A DNA stretch of 64,000 bases. Origin: Andrena cerasifolii (taxonomy: Eukaryota > Arthropoda > Insecta > Hymenoptera > Andrenidae). The translations under genes and the position numbers were made by a program. The DNA is taken from assembly GCF_050908995.1 (NCBI RefSeq), contig NC_135132.1, positions 6,505,001 through 6,569,000 on the forward strand, read 5' to 3'. A model generated the notes under the pieces. That model saw only the letters and a list, made by a program, of their open reading frames with translations, was not told the DNA's origin and made no database searches. Below are positions 50,049 through 62,150 of this stretch, piece after piece. How positions within the stretch are numbered: the stretch's first letter is position 1; every line of letters starts with the position of its first letter.

Positions 50049-51314
50049 AGGAATCAGTCTATACCTCGCTGTACCACTACCTGCTTCTCGAATTAATTAA
50101 AAGTCGGTATTATTGATTCATACAATGTAAAAGAATAGCGGTCGTTGAGGAATCGATGGAACGGAATCGAAATACTGTCGCAGGAGCACAAAAAGCAGGC
50201 GGAATGATGTGTCGTGCGTGCAGAATGCGATGGCCTTGGAGATTATAATCGTTAGTCGACGGTAATGTTGCTAACGAGACCTCCGAGTGAGCATATGCAT
50301 GCTTCTCGCTAAAAAGCCACCTCCCGTGCTCTTGACACTCGGTCACCCCCTTTGCTATTGCACAATCACCACCTCGGCACCTTGCTCTATCCTCTGGCTC
50401 TGTTTCTGGAGCGTGGGAGCGCCGCACTTTTTGCTAAACCTCCCCAGCTAATTGACTCCGAACGATCTAATCGTTCCGCGGATTTGCATTCCGATCGGAG
50501 ATCTAGAATTGAAACATCCTTCGGCGTCCATTCCTGAACCAGTTCCTTCGCATATCTCAGCTAGACAGTGGAATAATAGCAGCGAGCTGGCTAGAGCAGG
50601 CTAGGTTAGGTTAGCTCAGACTAGACAAGGTTGGAGGCAAGGCTAGACTAATTCCACGCACGCATTACTGTCTGAAAGTCGGAGGCTTGTCGATACTTCT
50701 CTCATGGCAGACAGAGAAGATAAAAGTGAACTGGTGATAATTGGCCCCTGTCTGCGCCGAGGGAAGCCGTGAATACCTGGATATAGCAAGTATGATACGT
50801 GATAACTGATACTTCCTTCGTGATGATGGTGGACTACTACATCGGAACTTGTTAGTTCAGTTTTTAGTGTGTAAATAGGAATCCTTGGCAAATTAGAACG
50901 GCTCATAGTTCTTAGCATATCTGCTATTGAGTAGAAGAGTTTTTATACAGAATTTTTCCAGAAAACAGGGGCTGAACCCTACAGGGCACACTTGGGGCCT
51001 GAAGGGCCCAAGTTAAATGAATATAAAAAAGGTACCTTTTGAATAAATTGTACTGTATCTTACGTGTAGCTTTCTGTGAGCCGGTTCTCATGATATTGAA
51101 AAAGATTCAGATAACGATGACCCGCAGTGTTAAGGAGATACTTGTTCAGTATTCCATTCCGTCATAAATATATTTCTTAATGAAGATTGAGTGTAGTAGA
51201 TGAGGTGTAGCCTAAAAATATTTTTTTTCTTAAAATATCCATGTATTTCTAGATTTGGAAATATGGGCCTGTGAGGCCCAACGCGTGCAATGGTGTAATT
51301 TTAGTAGTATAACA

Positions 51315-51700
51315 AAGGGGTATGTAACCCAAATTTGAGTTTTGGCGAGGGAGAAATCCAATTTTCAGATTTGAGGGAAGGGAAATCCCAAATTTGTGTT
51401 TTCGGGAGGGGAAAATCCAAATTTGAGTTTTGAGAGATGGGGAAATCCAATTTTGAGTTTTAGGGGAGGGGGAATTTCAATTTTGAGTTTTGAGAGAGGG
51501 GGAATCCCAAATTTGAGTTTTGGGGAGGGGGAAATCAAATCTTGAGTTTTGAGGGAGGGGGAAGTCTAATTTTGAGTTTTGAGGGACGATCCAAATTTGA
51601 ATTTTGAGGAGGGGGGGGGGATCCAAATTTGATTTCCCCCTCCCTGAAAACTGAAATTCGGATTTCCTCCCTCAAAAACTCAAATTTTGGGTTGGAAACC
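51315..51700. repeat. G-rich minisatellite, about 33-36 bp unit
   Basis: About nine copies of a unit like AAATTTGAGTTTTGAGGGAG followed by GGGGAAATCC. The last segment (about 51625-51700) carries the same motif inverted (CCCCCTCC, CTCAAAAACTCAAATTT), so the array can form a hairpin at its right end. It includes a run of ten Gs near 51,611. Confidence 0.85.
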
Positions 51701-51709
51701 GCCATGTTA

Positions 51710-54700
51710 TACTACTAATTTTAATTTGTGTGTGTAGCCACCAGAATTAACTTCACCGCACCAAGGAAGCTTTTTAAACTTCAAACTATTCTCTGTGCAA
51801 TGTTCTTTTCTATTCCATTTACAGCCAAACTACCTTCCACACTTGGTAAAATTACTGTTACTTGCTCAGATTTAATTAATCCTCACAGAACGACGGTCCG
51901 CGCTTTCACTGAGGATTCTGTAACATTCCGCCGCGGTTGGGAGCTGAGTATTGGACAGCATCAGAGCGTTTCCAGGTATCCGATGAGCTTCACTCGTATA
52001 TCGGCGGGTATTGCCAAGCAGAGCCGCGTATTTCTGGAAAGAAGCCGCGGTGACTCACTTTCGGCACACATGCGCGCGAGGCTTAAGGTTCATTCGCATT
52101 CCCTCGGTTTGCACACGTGCGCGCCGATAGACGATCCAGGTCGTCTATGTGCGAAAAATGCAACGTTTCCTTCCCGCTCTCCCTCCCCACCCCTCGATCC
52201 TTCTGACAACGTGACATCGGGCAAATTAATACCGAGCCAAGCGATATTTTTAGACGCTGTCTGCATGCATGTTTTCGATTTTTAGTGCCAATGTACTCTT
52301 CGGCTTCTCGGTGCAAGGTTGCGCGCATTATATGCCGTAACTATAATCAGTCAAATTCTGCTGTAAAAGCCGATGGAGATATAGATACGAATACAGTACA
52401 GGTGACCATAAAAATCACGCGTTATGGAAATCGCCTTAAGCGGGGCTCACAATTGCATTTAATAGAACCAAAGGATTTAGGTTCCAAATTTTTTTTAAAA
52501 TTATTTTCACCCTTCGTGGCCAAACCTTATAATCACAAATTGGTCACACGGGGTTCATTTTTGATCGTCAATTTTTGAGCCACCATTTTTGTATTTTTTA
52601 ACCGTTTAACTTTTTGAGTGAAAATTGTAGGTTTTGTAGCTTCTTAATTCTTAATTTTAATTGTAGTTTTTCTAGAAATGTAAATTTTGACATGACGAAA
52701 TTTGTAGTTGAAAAAATAATTGTGGGAAAAAGCGATTTCTTGGTTAAAATACACCAAATTTTTAAATTTTAATATCGAGGTCTAAAAATTTGCAGAAATA
52801 TTGGCAAAAAAAAATTGGGGTGCGATAGGGGTGTTTTTTTTAAAAAATGATATAAGCTACATCGACGTGATAAAGAAGAATATATTTTTATCTAATTCAT
52901 ATAAGTTGACATGCAAACCATAAAAATCTAAAAGTGTCAAAACCGTGTTACAGGTATCGAATCTGCGCGCATAATACGAGGGTTATTACCTCGATTTCAT
53001 AACCGCGTTATACGAGGCTTACCTATATTTCAGAAACGGACGAGCCAATTTTGACAAAGGTCATTAGATTCTTCGGTTATTCTCAAGACTTATACCGCCA
53101 ATGAGTGCCAAAGTGAAATGCTACTGTTCACTTTCATTTGCATTGTATTAGCCGTTGCCCAGAAGGTAAAACTGATAAATGAGGAATTGAGAGCAACAAT
53201 GGACTAACCCCCATTTTTTCAAAATCGAGTTAGTAGCAACAGTGTATTCCAATAGGCTCTACAAATCATATTTAAAATTATTTCTTTCAAAGTGGGTTAG
53301 TCCGTTGTTGCTCTCAATGCCTGAAATCAAACAACAAGTGTCAGAGTCTGAAATTAACTTTCGCCTACTTTCAAAAAACTCCGCTCATTCCATTTTACAA
53401 AAATCCAATTTTTTTTAGTATCCTTAAGCCGATCCCAAAATTTAACAATTCCGTACCAAGAAGCATCCCCCCCCCAAAAAAATTTAAATCTCCAATAAGT
53501 CCCCAGGTCGCCGACCACACCGCTCCACAGACGAGAAGAAGGGAGTTCCGCTCCACTTCACCCAAAACAGCCTAATTTCCAGCGGAGCCTTCAACTCGAC
53601 CAGGAAATAGCCCCATTCCTTCACCGCGCACCCCTTCCCGCCGCGACATCCCTTTGAATCCCGCGATAATCACCGAAAACCCCCGAGAAACACGTGTGCG
53701 AGGTTGAAAAGGGTGGCAGCGCGAGGCGCCCAGCCTAAAAACAGCGAAATCCTGTCGCGCAGGAGACAAAGGCGTGCTCCTTCCTCCCCGGCGGCTGGCA
53801 AGCTCCAGGGCCACCTGAAGTCGGGCCAAGGTCGCCGCCAGGGTGAGAACCTGGACGATAGGAAGCGGCAAGAGCGGCGCGGGAGGGGCAGGATGCAGAA
53901 CGGCAGCTGTCCCGTTTCCAGAATCACGAGGCGCGCGTGCGCGCGCCCCCTCGTTCGGGGGTCGTCCGAGGGACTCGACCAAGGATCGCAGGTAGACCGG
54001 GTCGAGAGAGATCCAGCCCTAACCTCGATTCGGCGGACCTTCGCGAGGCACACCTGACCCGGATCAACCCAGAAACCGAGGATGACCGCCGGTGCGGCTT
54101 CTGCCTTGTTCTCGGGTTCAAGTTCAAGGCTGTGGCTTCTGCACGCCCTCCGCGGCAACTCGATCCCTTTTTTTCCCCTCCTTGTCCACGGGATCAGGGA
54201 ATCAGGGCCTTTCGGCGTTTTTCGGGCTGGGGAAAGGGGGAGTGTTTGAGGGGTAGCCGAAGTCGATGGGAACAGCTTTTGTGTTCCTGGCCTGGGGAAG
54301 GTGGAACGGTTCTTTGATGCAGGGTGGTTTCTTTGAGTCTCTTTAGGTGACTTCTTGGTGGTTCGTGGATTGGATTACGCGGGAGGTGTTTTTTTTTTGT
54401 AGGAGTCGAAGCTGTAGGTTGGTTTTGGGGATTCGGGATTCACAATAGAAAGGTGATATGCATTTGTAGAAATATGTCATTTTTAAGTCTGGCTTAACTA
54501 TCGTTTGGTGAATTCGTCGGGAGATTTTTGTAAAATAGGAAATCAGTAAATGACAGCCATTCGAGAATAGGTCATTTTTAGGATTTTATTTAAAAGAAAG
54601 TAAATGTTATATGGTTAAAAAAATTTTTGGGATGTATTTGTACATTATTCAGGATAATACCAAATTTGGTTTGCATATTTTATTTAATACTGCTGTCTAA

Positions 54701-55113
54701 TGGTGGCTGCGACTGTCCTGGTGATACAAAAAAATCTGCGAAGTTTACGATCATAACTTTTCGACCAATCTTCCTCTTTTTATAAACATGTTTGTGAGTA
54801 AAATAACCCTTTTTAAGTTTGTGGTTCAAACGTCTGTCAAAACATGCGATTACAATATTTAGCTATGATTATAGATGATTTCATGAAGAGTCTTATGAAC
54901 TTCAAGAATTTCCTTGGTTTGTTCAGATAATATGCAAAAAGGAATTTATATTATCTTCAATAATGTACAAATACAGTTTATAAAAATTTGTTGACACTAT
55001 GACGTTTACTATTTTTAAAATAAACTCCCAAGAAATGAATTAATATTGACCTGATTAAATGGGAGCAATAAGCTGTGCCATAATGCAAAATGCTGAGACC
55101 TGTTTTCTCTAAG
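51710..55113. other. Non-coding stretch with CpG-rich patch and one hairpin
   Basis: A GC- and CpG-rich patch at about 53,500-54,190 has open frames on both strands but no family motif. I compared it with what I know of EcR-A N-termini and saw no match. A hairpin lies at 53,186-53,318. Otherwise AT-rich, nothing recognised. Confidence 0.4.
53186..53318. mobile_element. Small hairpin element, 133 bp
   Basis: 25-base inverted ends (ATTGAGAGCAACAATGGACT... and its complement with one mismatch) around an 83-base loop. The size and form suit a MITE remnant. No target duplication is clear. Confidence 0.5.
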
Positions 55114-55117
55114 TTAA

Positions 55118-55380
55118 CCCTTAACTGGAAAACTGTTTTTGGCAAACGTGACTGGTATACTGGGGTCGTGGCAGACCCCAAATAAAAAAGGACACAGAAA
55201 TTTGTAAAGTCGACACTAGTGCAACCACTGTGAATATTTTCATCTTAGGTAATGTATAAAAGTTAAACTATTATTATAAAATTAATTAGAAATTCAGTTT
55301 ACCAACTTAGACAACTGAAAATTGTACATCGAACTTTGGGTGCTTGGGGTCACGAGCGACCCCAGGATACCAGTTAAGGG
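55118..55380. mobile_element. piggyBac-like MITE family, copy 2 (263 bp)
   Basis: TTAA at 55114-55117 and 55381-55384. Ends CCCTTAACTGG and CCAGTTAAGGG. The interior is the same as copy 1, with the right-hand GGGGTCACGAGCGACCCC palindrome. Confidence 0.85.
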
Positions 55381-56160
55381 TTAAAAATTAAAACGACTCA
55401 AAAGAATTTATTAACGCTAAAAGTCCTCTTCTATTGTTGGAGACGTCGAATATTTGGCATTTTATAAACAAATACCGTTTATTTTTACCCCTGAAACCGC
55501 GAAACGAAAGATGAAGTGACCCGCCCCAGGCGTATGAATTGCGCGTCTCTCGGCACATTGGTCCGGTAGCCGAGATCGTCCTACACGAAACGTATAATTT
55601 TTTTCTAATTTTGTAATTTACTTTAACCGCCTGGAATACTGAGGAAATATCGAAAATCCTTGTTCCGCGATTCTCTGCGCAAAATATAGATCAAAGAACC
55701 CCGAATGCAGCGACAATTTGCTGGGCGAGTTGAGCTGTTCCCCGAAATGGGAATCCAAGAAGAATGACATCTGTTCGCTCGTAACACTTGAGTCCCTGAC
55801 CGCTGAGGCTACCGCATCCTCGTGCCTCCGCAATTACGCATTGTGCTCCTTCGCACAAAAGAACACCGTCATCAAGGCGTTCATCATCACCCAAAGCAAC
55901 GCCGCAAGCGCACGATTCTAATTGTACATATTTGGTGCCCGGCAGCATCGAGTCTTTAATATTCACCGACAGCATTTGTCACCGACCTTTTTACTCGAAA
56001 ATCTTCAAAAACTTGCGTCTCCGTAACCACCAGTAAAACCAAAAATGAAAGTCCCCCGATTGCATATTTTACCAAAAATATGGCTGACAAACGAAATACA
56101 TTTAGTGCACTTTACCCCCAAAAATTGTTTCGAATTTAAATTGAATTTTTTTTACCTTAA

Positions 56161-57006
56161 CCCTTAACTGGTGTACTGTTTTTGGCAAACTTGACTGGTA
56201 CACTGGGGTCGTGGCAGACCCCAAATAAAAAGGGACAGAGAAATTTGTAAAGTCGACACTAGACCACTATGAATATTTTCATCTTAGGTAATTTATAAAA
56301 TAATAGAAGCGTAGAAAGTTAAACTATTATTATAAAATTAATTAGAAATTCAGCTTACCAACTTAGACAACCGAAAATTGAGGGCTCGAAAATGCGAAAA
56401 AGTATTGTCCAAACGCTAAGAGAAATTGGAAAATTAAATGTTGTTAAACTTTGTTTTAAAAAATATAGTGCTGTAAAGCTCGTCGCGGCACATATTTTTT
56501 CTATTTGCAGTTTTTTATCGAATCATTAGTACTCGTGATAAAAATTATAAACGAAAAAATTTCTTCGACCAAAATCATTATTTCTTCGAACATAAATTGC
56601 GATAACTCGAGTAAATATTAAGGGATCGTTATGAGACTTGAAACATAACTTCAGAAAACTTCAGCGAAGCCGTAAAATGTATTATAACGATCCGTTAATA
56701 TGTACTCGAGTTATCGCAATTTATGTTTAAAGAAATGATGATTTTGGGGGATGAAAAATTTGTTGTTTATAATTTTTAGCTCGAATAGTAACGATTCAAT
56801 AAACAAACTGTAAATAGAAAAAACGTGTGCCGTGACGAGCTTTACAACGCTATATTTTTTAAAATCCAGTTTAACAAAATTTAATTTTCCACTCTTTCTT
56901 AGCGTTTGGACAATTATTTTTCGCATTTTCGAGCGCTAGTCCCCTTATTGTACATCGAACTTTGGGTGCTTGGGGTCACGAGCGACCCCAGGACGCCAGT
57001 TAAGGG
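56161..57006. mobile_element. piggyBac-like MITE family, copy 3, split by a nested insertion
   Basis: TTAA at 56157-56160 and 57007-57010. The outer sequence matches copy 2 (GACAACCGAAAATTG, then TACATCGAACTTTGGG), but 566 bp of unrelated palindromic DNA is inserted between these two segments at 56381. Confidence 0.85.
56381..56946. mobile_element. Foldback element nested in the piggyBac-like MITE
   Basis: It begins AGGGCTCGAAAATGCGAAAA and ends with the inverse TTTTCGCATTTTCGAGCGCT...CCCCTT. The arms of about 270 bp meet near 56,650. The 4 bases ATTG at the left junction (56377-56380) are repeated at the right (56947-56950) and look like a target-site duplication. Relative order shows it arrived after the outer MITE. 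Confidence 0.8.
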
Positions 57007-57836
57007 TTAACTTCTGCCAGCAAATACAAATTTAAATAATCACCCAGAAATATACGAGTTAAATTAAAAAAAAAAAGATGACAATGAAACAACCGATAAA
57101 ATCTTAAGTGTCCTTCGGCTGTCCTCAAAGGTTAGAACAACGCATTTCTGCGGAACTGAAGGCTAAGAGGCGGCGGAGGAGAACTGTCCCTCCAGTGTTG
57201 TAAAGCAGAACACGCGATGCGAGCGGCGGATCACGGCGAGGCCTGCAATGACTGGTAAAAATACCGGTCGAGTGAGCAATTCCATGGAAGAGCCGCGGGC
57301 CCGAGGATCAGGGAACACGGTGACAAAAGAAAACGTGAGCCGATCGGTTGCACATGCACCGAACGGCCTTGAACAATCGCCTCCCAGTGAAACCGCCGCT
57401 CCTCTTCTTGCGTGCGAAACGGTAGGACACTGAGTGGCTGGCTCGATGGCGACGGAGTTCTTTCCTTTCATACGTAAAATTCCTTTTCTCTCGGGTTACA
57501 GCATCGAATGACGCACATAACGAGAGAAAAATGAGGCAATTTTAAAGAATAATTGCTCTCCAAGTCGCTACCTCTCTTCGACTCATGAATGATGGAAATT
57601 GGCGGCGGGTATGTGGAACTTCTTCACGTTCCAGTACCCCTTCTGCGCTTTGCACTCGTTTCGCCAGATTCCTCGGGCAAAAGTACAAAAATTACGTGGC
57701 ATTATTCCACGCTTTTCTCCCCACAATTTTCTGCTAAACTTCAGAGCCAGTATTTAATATTTGCGGTGCCTTTTTCTACTCAAATTTGGGGAGGAAAAAT
57801 TTTTGAAAATTTTTCTTCGTGTTCTGAGTTTATTAA

Positions 57837-58083
57837 CCCTTAACTGGTATACTGTTTTTGGCAAACGTGACTGGTATACCGGGGTCGTGGCAGACACCGA
57901 ATAAATAAAGACACAGAAATTTGTAAAGTCGACATTAGATCAACCTCTATGTTTTGTTCTTAGGTAATGTATGAAATAATAGAAACGTAGAAAGATAAAC
58001 AATTATTATAAAATCAATTTGAAATTCGCTTGTCTAAGTTGCGTGCTTGGGGTCATGAACGACCCCAGGATACCAGTTAAGGA
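57837..58083. mobile_element. piggyBac-like MITE family, copy 4 (247 bp)
   Basis: TTAA at 57833-57836 and 58084-58087. Left end CCCTTAACTGGTATACTG, right end CCAGTTAAGGA (last base changed). The interior has a short deletion relative to copies 1 and 2. Confidence 0.85.
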
Positions 58084-58087
58084 TTAA

Positions 58088-61000
58088 AAATATTTCAGGT
58101 TACCCTTGTGATAATAAAATTCCTCAGTTAAAAATCAAACGATTTTGCGCAGCAAACTTTTTTAAAAAATTTTCATAGTTACTGAATTATGCGCGCTTCA
58201 AGTTGGCACCGCGCAACAGGGCAACTTTGACCGCGAATAATTCAAAATTGGGAACAGAGTTTAAAAAAAAAGTCTTTTAAAAAAATCTACCTTTTCAGTA
58301 AAATAATAAAGTCACAAGAAACTCGCTACCATTTTCAACCAAAAACATCTGAAAATCCCTGCCAGGCTGACACCCTGCATCTTCCAAAAATATATTTTAA
58401 AAATCCCAATTCTCCCTAAAAAAAAAAAAGAAAAGAATTGACCAAACTTCGCGGTAATTCTGCGGACAGTAATAATTTTCTACTTTCCCCTCCCATCCCT
58501 TCGAAGAAACCAAAAAACCTTGAAATACTCTGCCCAACAGCAGCACTGTGAATCCCCGAGCAATTCTACGCGAGTCCCAAAGGAAAACGCAGCAGACCTC
58601 GAGCACGTAATACAATAAGCCAATTATTCCCACAATCGAGGCGCCATTTTTTTTTCTCCACGCTCCACGATGAAAAAAAACAAGCATCTCGAGAAATAGC
58701 GGCATCCGACCGTGCGTGGCTCAACATCTTCATTTACCTACAGCCACGATAGGGGTGGGCGCACCTTTTTCGTTCTTCTATCGGCGCGCGCCCGCTGTCG
58801 CGTAAAACGGTCCCCCCCCGCGTTGCTGTTTATTATTTTACGTTTTTAACGATCCCCGGCTCTAATGGAGGCCTGGTCGGTGTCTCTGATGTCTGCTGGC
58901 AGCGCAGAGGAAACCGGACATGATTACAGACCCGCGTGAAGCTTCGTTGAGCATCGCGAGGTCTCCGCCACGCATCAAGGCCCCCTTTTTCTGTTTTCGT
59001 CGCACTTTATCGCCACCCTCGCTCTGTCGAGCTCGTATTTTTTTTCCTGCTTATTTATATTTTTGCCTGCCACTCGCTCACCCACTTCTGCGCTCGCTCT
59101 CTCAGCGAATCTAGTGCTCTGTGTCGTAGTCCAGCGATGTGTTTATTTTTCAAAATACTTCATTTCGAATTTGGACATATTTTTTTTTTGGTCGGGGAAT
59201 TCGGATTTTTGAGCATGCAAGGGAGAGTGGCAGAGAGAGAATGAGGATATATTAGAAAGGAGAGTTGTTCGTTAGCATTTTTTTTTTTTTTTTTGAAAAT
59301 TTTGCAATTTTTTAATGCACGATTTGTAAGACGTAAATTGGAAGTGAATAATTAATAATTGGGAGTACAAAAGGGGTTAGAGGTGGTGGAGGTGTTCGTG
59401 GGAATTTTGAAGAGTGTACGTGTGATATCGAAATTTTGAAAATTTTGAAAATTCGGAATGCAGAGGTGAGAATGCTGGTAGATTTAGTGGCAGGATTTTC
59501 GAGCAAGAGGAGAATGACGATAATGAAGCGTATTTTTCATCGAGCAGCATTTATGATGATTTTTGATAATTTCTTGGGAATAAAAAAAAAGTGAAAAATG
59601 TGTTGAGAGATACCATTCGCTCGAACCACAATGTATGACGTGCCGGTGGAAGTATGTCGACGATGTAACTCACCTGAAACAGAAAAACGAGGAACAATTA
59701 GAAATATGATATAACTATCATCATTTATAATTACACTAATCCAGGTAATTTTTATTGCATCGTCAAAAATGCTTTGCGAAGTGAAAGGAATGAAAAATTA
59801 TTTACTTTGACTCGAATTAAAATACGCCCCCCCCCCCCTACATTTTAATTCCAATGATAAAGGAAATCGACGAGGAATAGTTTCTCACCAATGTTTTATC
59901 TGAATACTTCGATTTCCCTTAGTTTTATGAATGAAAACGTCTCCGCAGAATGGAAGTCCAATGACGATCGTTAATCAGGAATTCGCAATCTCGTTCGCGG
60001 CGCTCAGGAACCAGGGAAATCCTCTAACCGAACCTCATTCCGTGAACTTTTGCTGAGAAATTTTCGCCGGCGAATTCCAGCAATCCTATCGGAATGCATA
60101 TCGCGACGTCCACTTTCGCGGATTTCGGTTTCTCGCTATCGTGCGACCTCATTTTTTACTGAGATAAGCCTCTGGCGAACTACTTCCAGAATACAAACGA
60201 CCATCGAGACCGGAAATTTTGAAAAGAATAAAAATTAGCATCTTTAAAACTCAAAAACTGAGTATAATTCTGTCTCTTTTTTTTTAGGCGACAATAAAAG
60301 TAAACTTCAAATTAGGGTTAGTAATTTCCTTTGTTTAAAAGTTTCTATTATAAATTAAAAGATTTTCAAAATAAATTGCAAGAATTGAGTATTAATTTGG
60401 AAGTAAACTTATTTTCGAAATGTGTAGTCGTTGTTTCTTTGATTTTGATTTTAATTTGTTATTTAACTACTTATCTAGAAGTAGAATAAGATTCTCAAAT
60501 TTTCTAAAATATGCAAGCAAATGATTGCCACGATGGGTGGCTTCGATTAATTATATATAACTAACTGAGGTGTTATTGGAAACCCATCAATTTTACGTTT
60601 ATTTATTGAATAATCAACAGTCCAATTTAGTTTCGTTATCAAGCCTCGAACTACCCAATCTATTCATAAATCACTGGACACTTAAAATTATCAGGAGCCA
60701 GTCAGCGACAACTACATTCGTTAATTAAAATTCCTGCTCCCATTTAATCAAATTGCAATCAACAGACAACCTCGAACATTTTTCAGAAAAAGCCTATAAA
60801 CCGCCAATAATTAACTACCAATCGCTATGTCGTGCCTACGGTACGAAGAACCTGGCGATACTTAATTTCGTTCAAACACTCGGTGGAATCAACGATATTC
60901 GGTATATGTAGTAGAAAATATTCAGCTCGCAGTGGTCATTAATTAAGCCTCTATAATTAAATGCCAGCATCAAGTTCGTAGGATTTGTACTAAGAACAGG

Positions 61001-61400
61001 AACTTATTTCGGAAAACGTTTCGAGGGTTGCGTGCTCAGCCACCTGTTGTTCCCTTCGCGACCCCTGTGTCCATTTAACTGCCACTGTTACAGAAGCTAA
61101 TCCTGACCAGGGCGAAACTCCTCGTCCTACTTCAGAAACTGATACAGAAATCCACGATCATCTGTACGACACAATGCAGCTGAACCTCCATTTATCGTGA
61201 TTTTTCAATGAAAATACGCGCAAACGAGTGGTAAAATACATGGAGGCTGGTTCCTCGTCCAAAAACACATCGAAAATGTGGTATAATATTTTCTCCTCTG
61301 AACTTTTGTTTTCGAGAAAAAACAGTTCAAAATTGTTGTAAGCACGTGCCACGGATTAACACGGTCCTACCAGCTCTCTATTGATCTACGTAGTGTATGT
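58088..61400. other. Non-coding stretch
   Basis: No exon or RNA gene recognised. A partial snap-back MITE remnant (CATCGAAAATGTGGTATAAT, TTTTCGAGAAAA) lies at about 61,255-61,330. The splice-site pair at 59,657-59,701 is listed separately. Confidence 0.4.
59657..59701 (-). promoter_or_regulatory. Candidate recursive splice site (acceptor fused to donor)
   Basis: On the minus strand CTAATTGTTCCTCGTTTTTC then TGTTTCAG is followed at once by GTGAGTTACATCG. That gives a branch-point match (CTAAT) about 25 bases before the AG, an AG-free pyrimidine tract, and a full 5' splice-site consensus starting at the next base (junction 59674/59673). This is the ratchet-point architecture of Drosophila long introns. 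It is in EcR orientation, about 18 kb upstream of the B1 start. Confidence 0.45.
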
Positions 61401-61404
61401 AATA

Positions 61405-62150
61405 CAGCTGCAAATATTCGAATAATTCGAATAATTAGGACTATTCGAATAATTCGAATAATCATGACTATTCGAATAATTGGAATAATTGGAATAATTA
61501 TGACTATTCGAATAATTGGAATAATTATGACTATTCGAATAATTGGAGTAATTAGGACTATACGAATAATTCGAATAATTCGAATAATTAGGACTATTCG
61601 AATATTCGAACATTATTCAAAGATTCTAATAATCAGGAGTATTCGAATAATTAGGAGTATTCGAACATTATTCGAATAATTAGGAGTATTCGAACATTAT
61701 TAGAATAATTAGGAGTATTCGAACATTATTCGAATAATTAGGAGTATTCGAACATTATTCGAATAATTAGGAGTATTCGAATATTCGAATAATTAGGAGT
61801 ATTCGAATATTCGAATAATTAGGAGTATTTGAATATTCGAATAATTAGGAGTATTCGAATATTATTCGAATAATTAGGAGTATTCGAACATTATTCGAAT
61901 AATTAGGAGTATTCGAATATTCGAATAATTAGGAGTATTCGAATATTCGAATAATTAGGAGTATTTGAATATTCGAATAATTAGGAGTATTCGAATAATT
62001 AGGAGTATTCGAATATTCGAATAATTAGGAGTATTCGAATATTCGAATAATTAGGAGTATTCGAATAATTCGGAGTATTCGAATAATTCGGAGTATTCGA
62101 ATATTCGAACATTATTCATTTAATTAGGAGTATTCAAATATTCGGAGTAA
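61405..62150. repeat. TTCGAATAATTAGGAG minisatellite
   Basis: About 750 bases of AT-rich repeat. The main unit, AATTAGGAGTATTCGAATATTCGAATA with variants, is 18-30 bases long depending on how many TTCGAATA blocks it contains. The left part (61405-61600) uses GACTATTCGAATAATTGGAA variants. It gives artificial Asn-Tyr-Ser or Ile-Arg reading frames. Confidence 0.9.

Noticed and set aside
50598..50620. TAGGTTAGGTTAG resembling the insect telomere repeat TTAGG
   Set aside because: Only two units, not in a longer array; chance or ordinary low complexity.
53572..54158. Overlapping 136- and 162-codon minus-strand frames as a possible EcR-A first exon
   Set aside because: No EcR-A N-terminal motif was visible and no good phase-1 donor was found. 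The frames overlap each other and a plus-strand frame, as expected for a GC-rich block.
61386..61679. Asn-Tyr-Ser and Ile-Arg repeat proteins
   Set aside because: They are direct translations of the TTCGAATAATT minisatellite.
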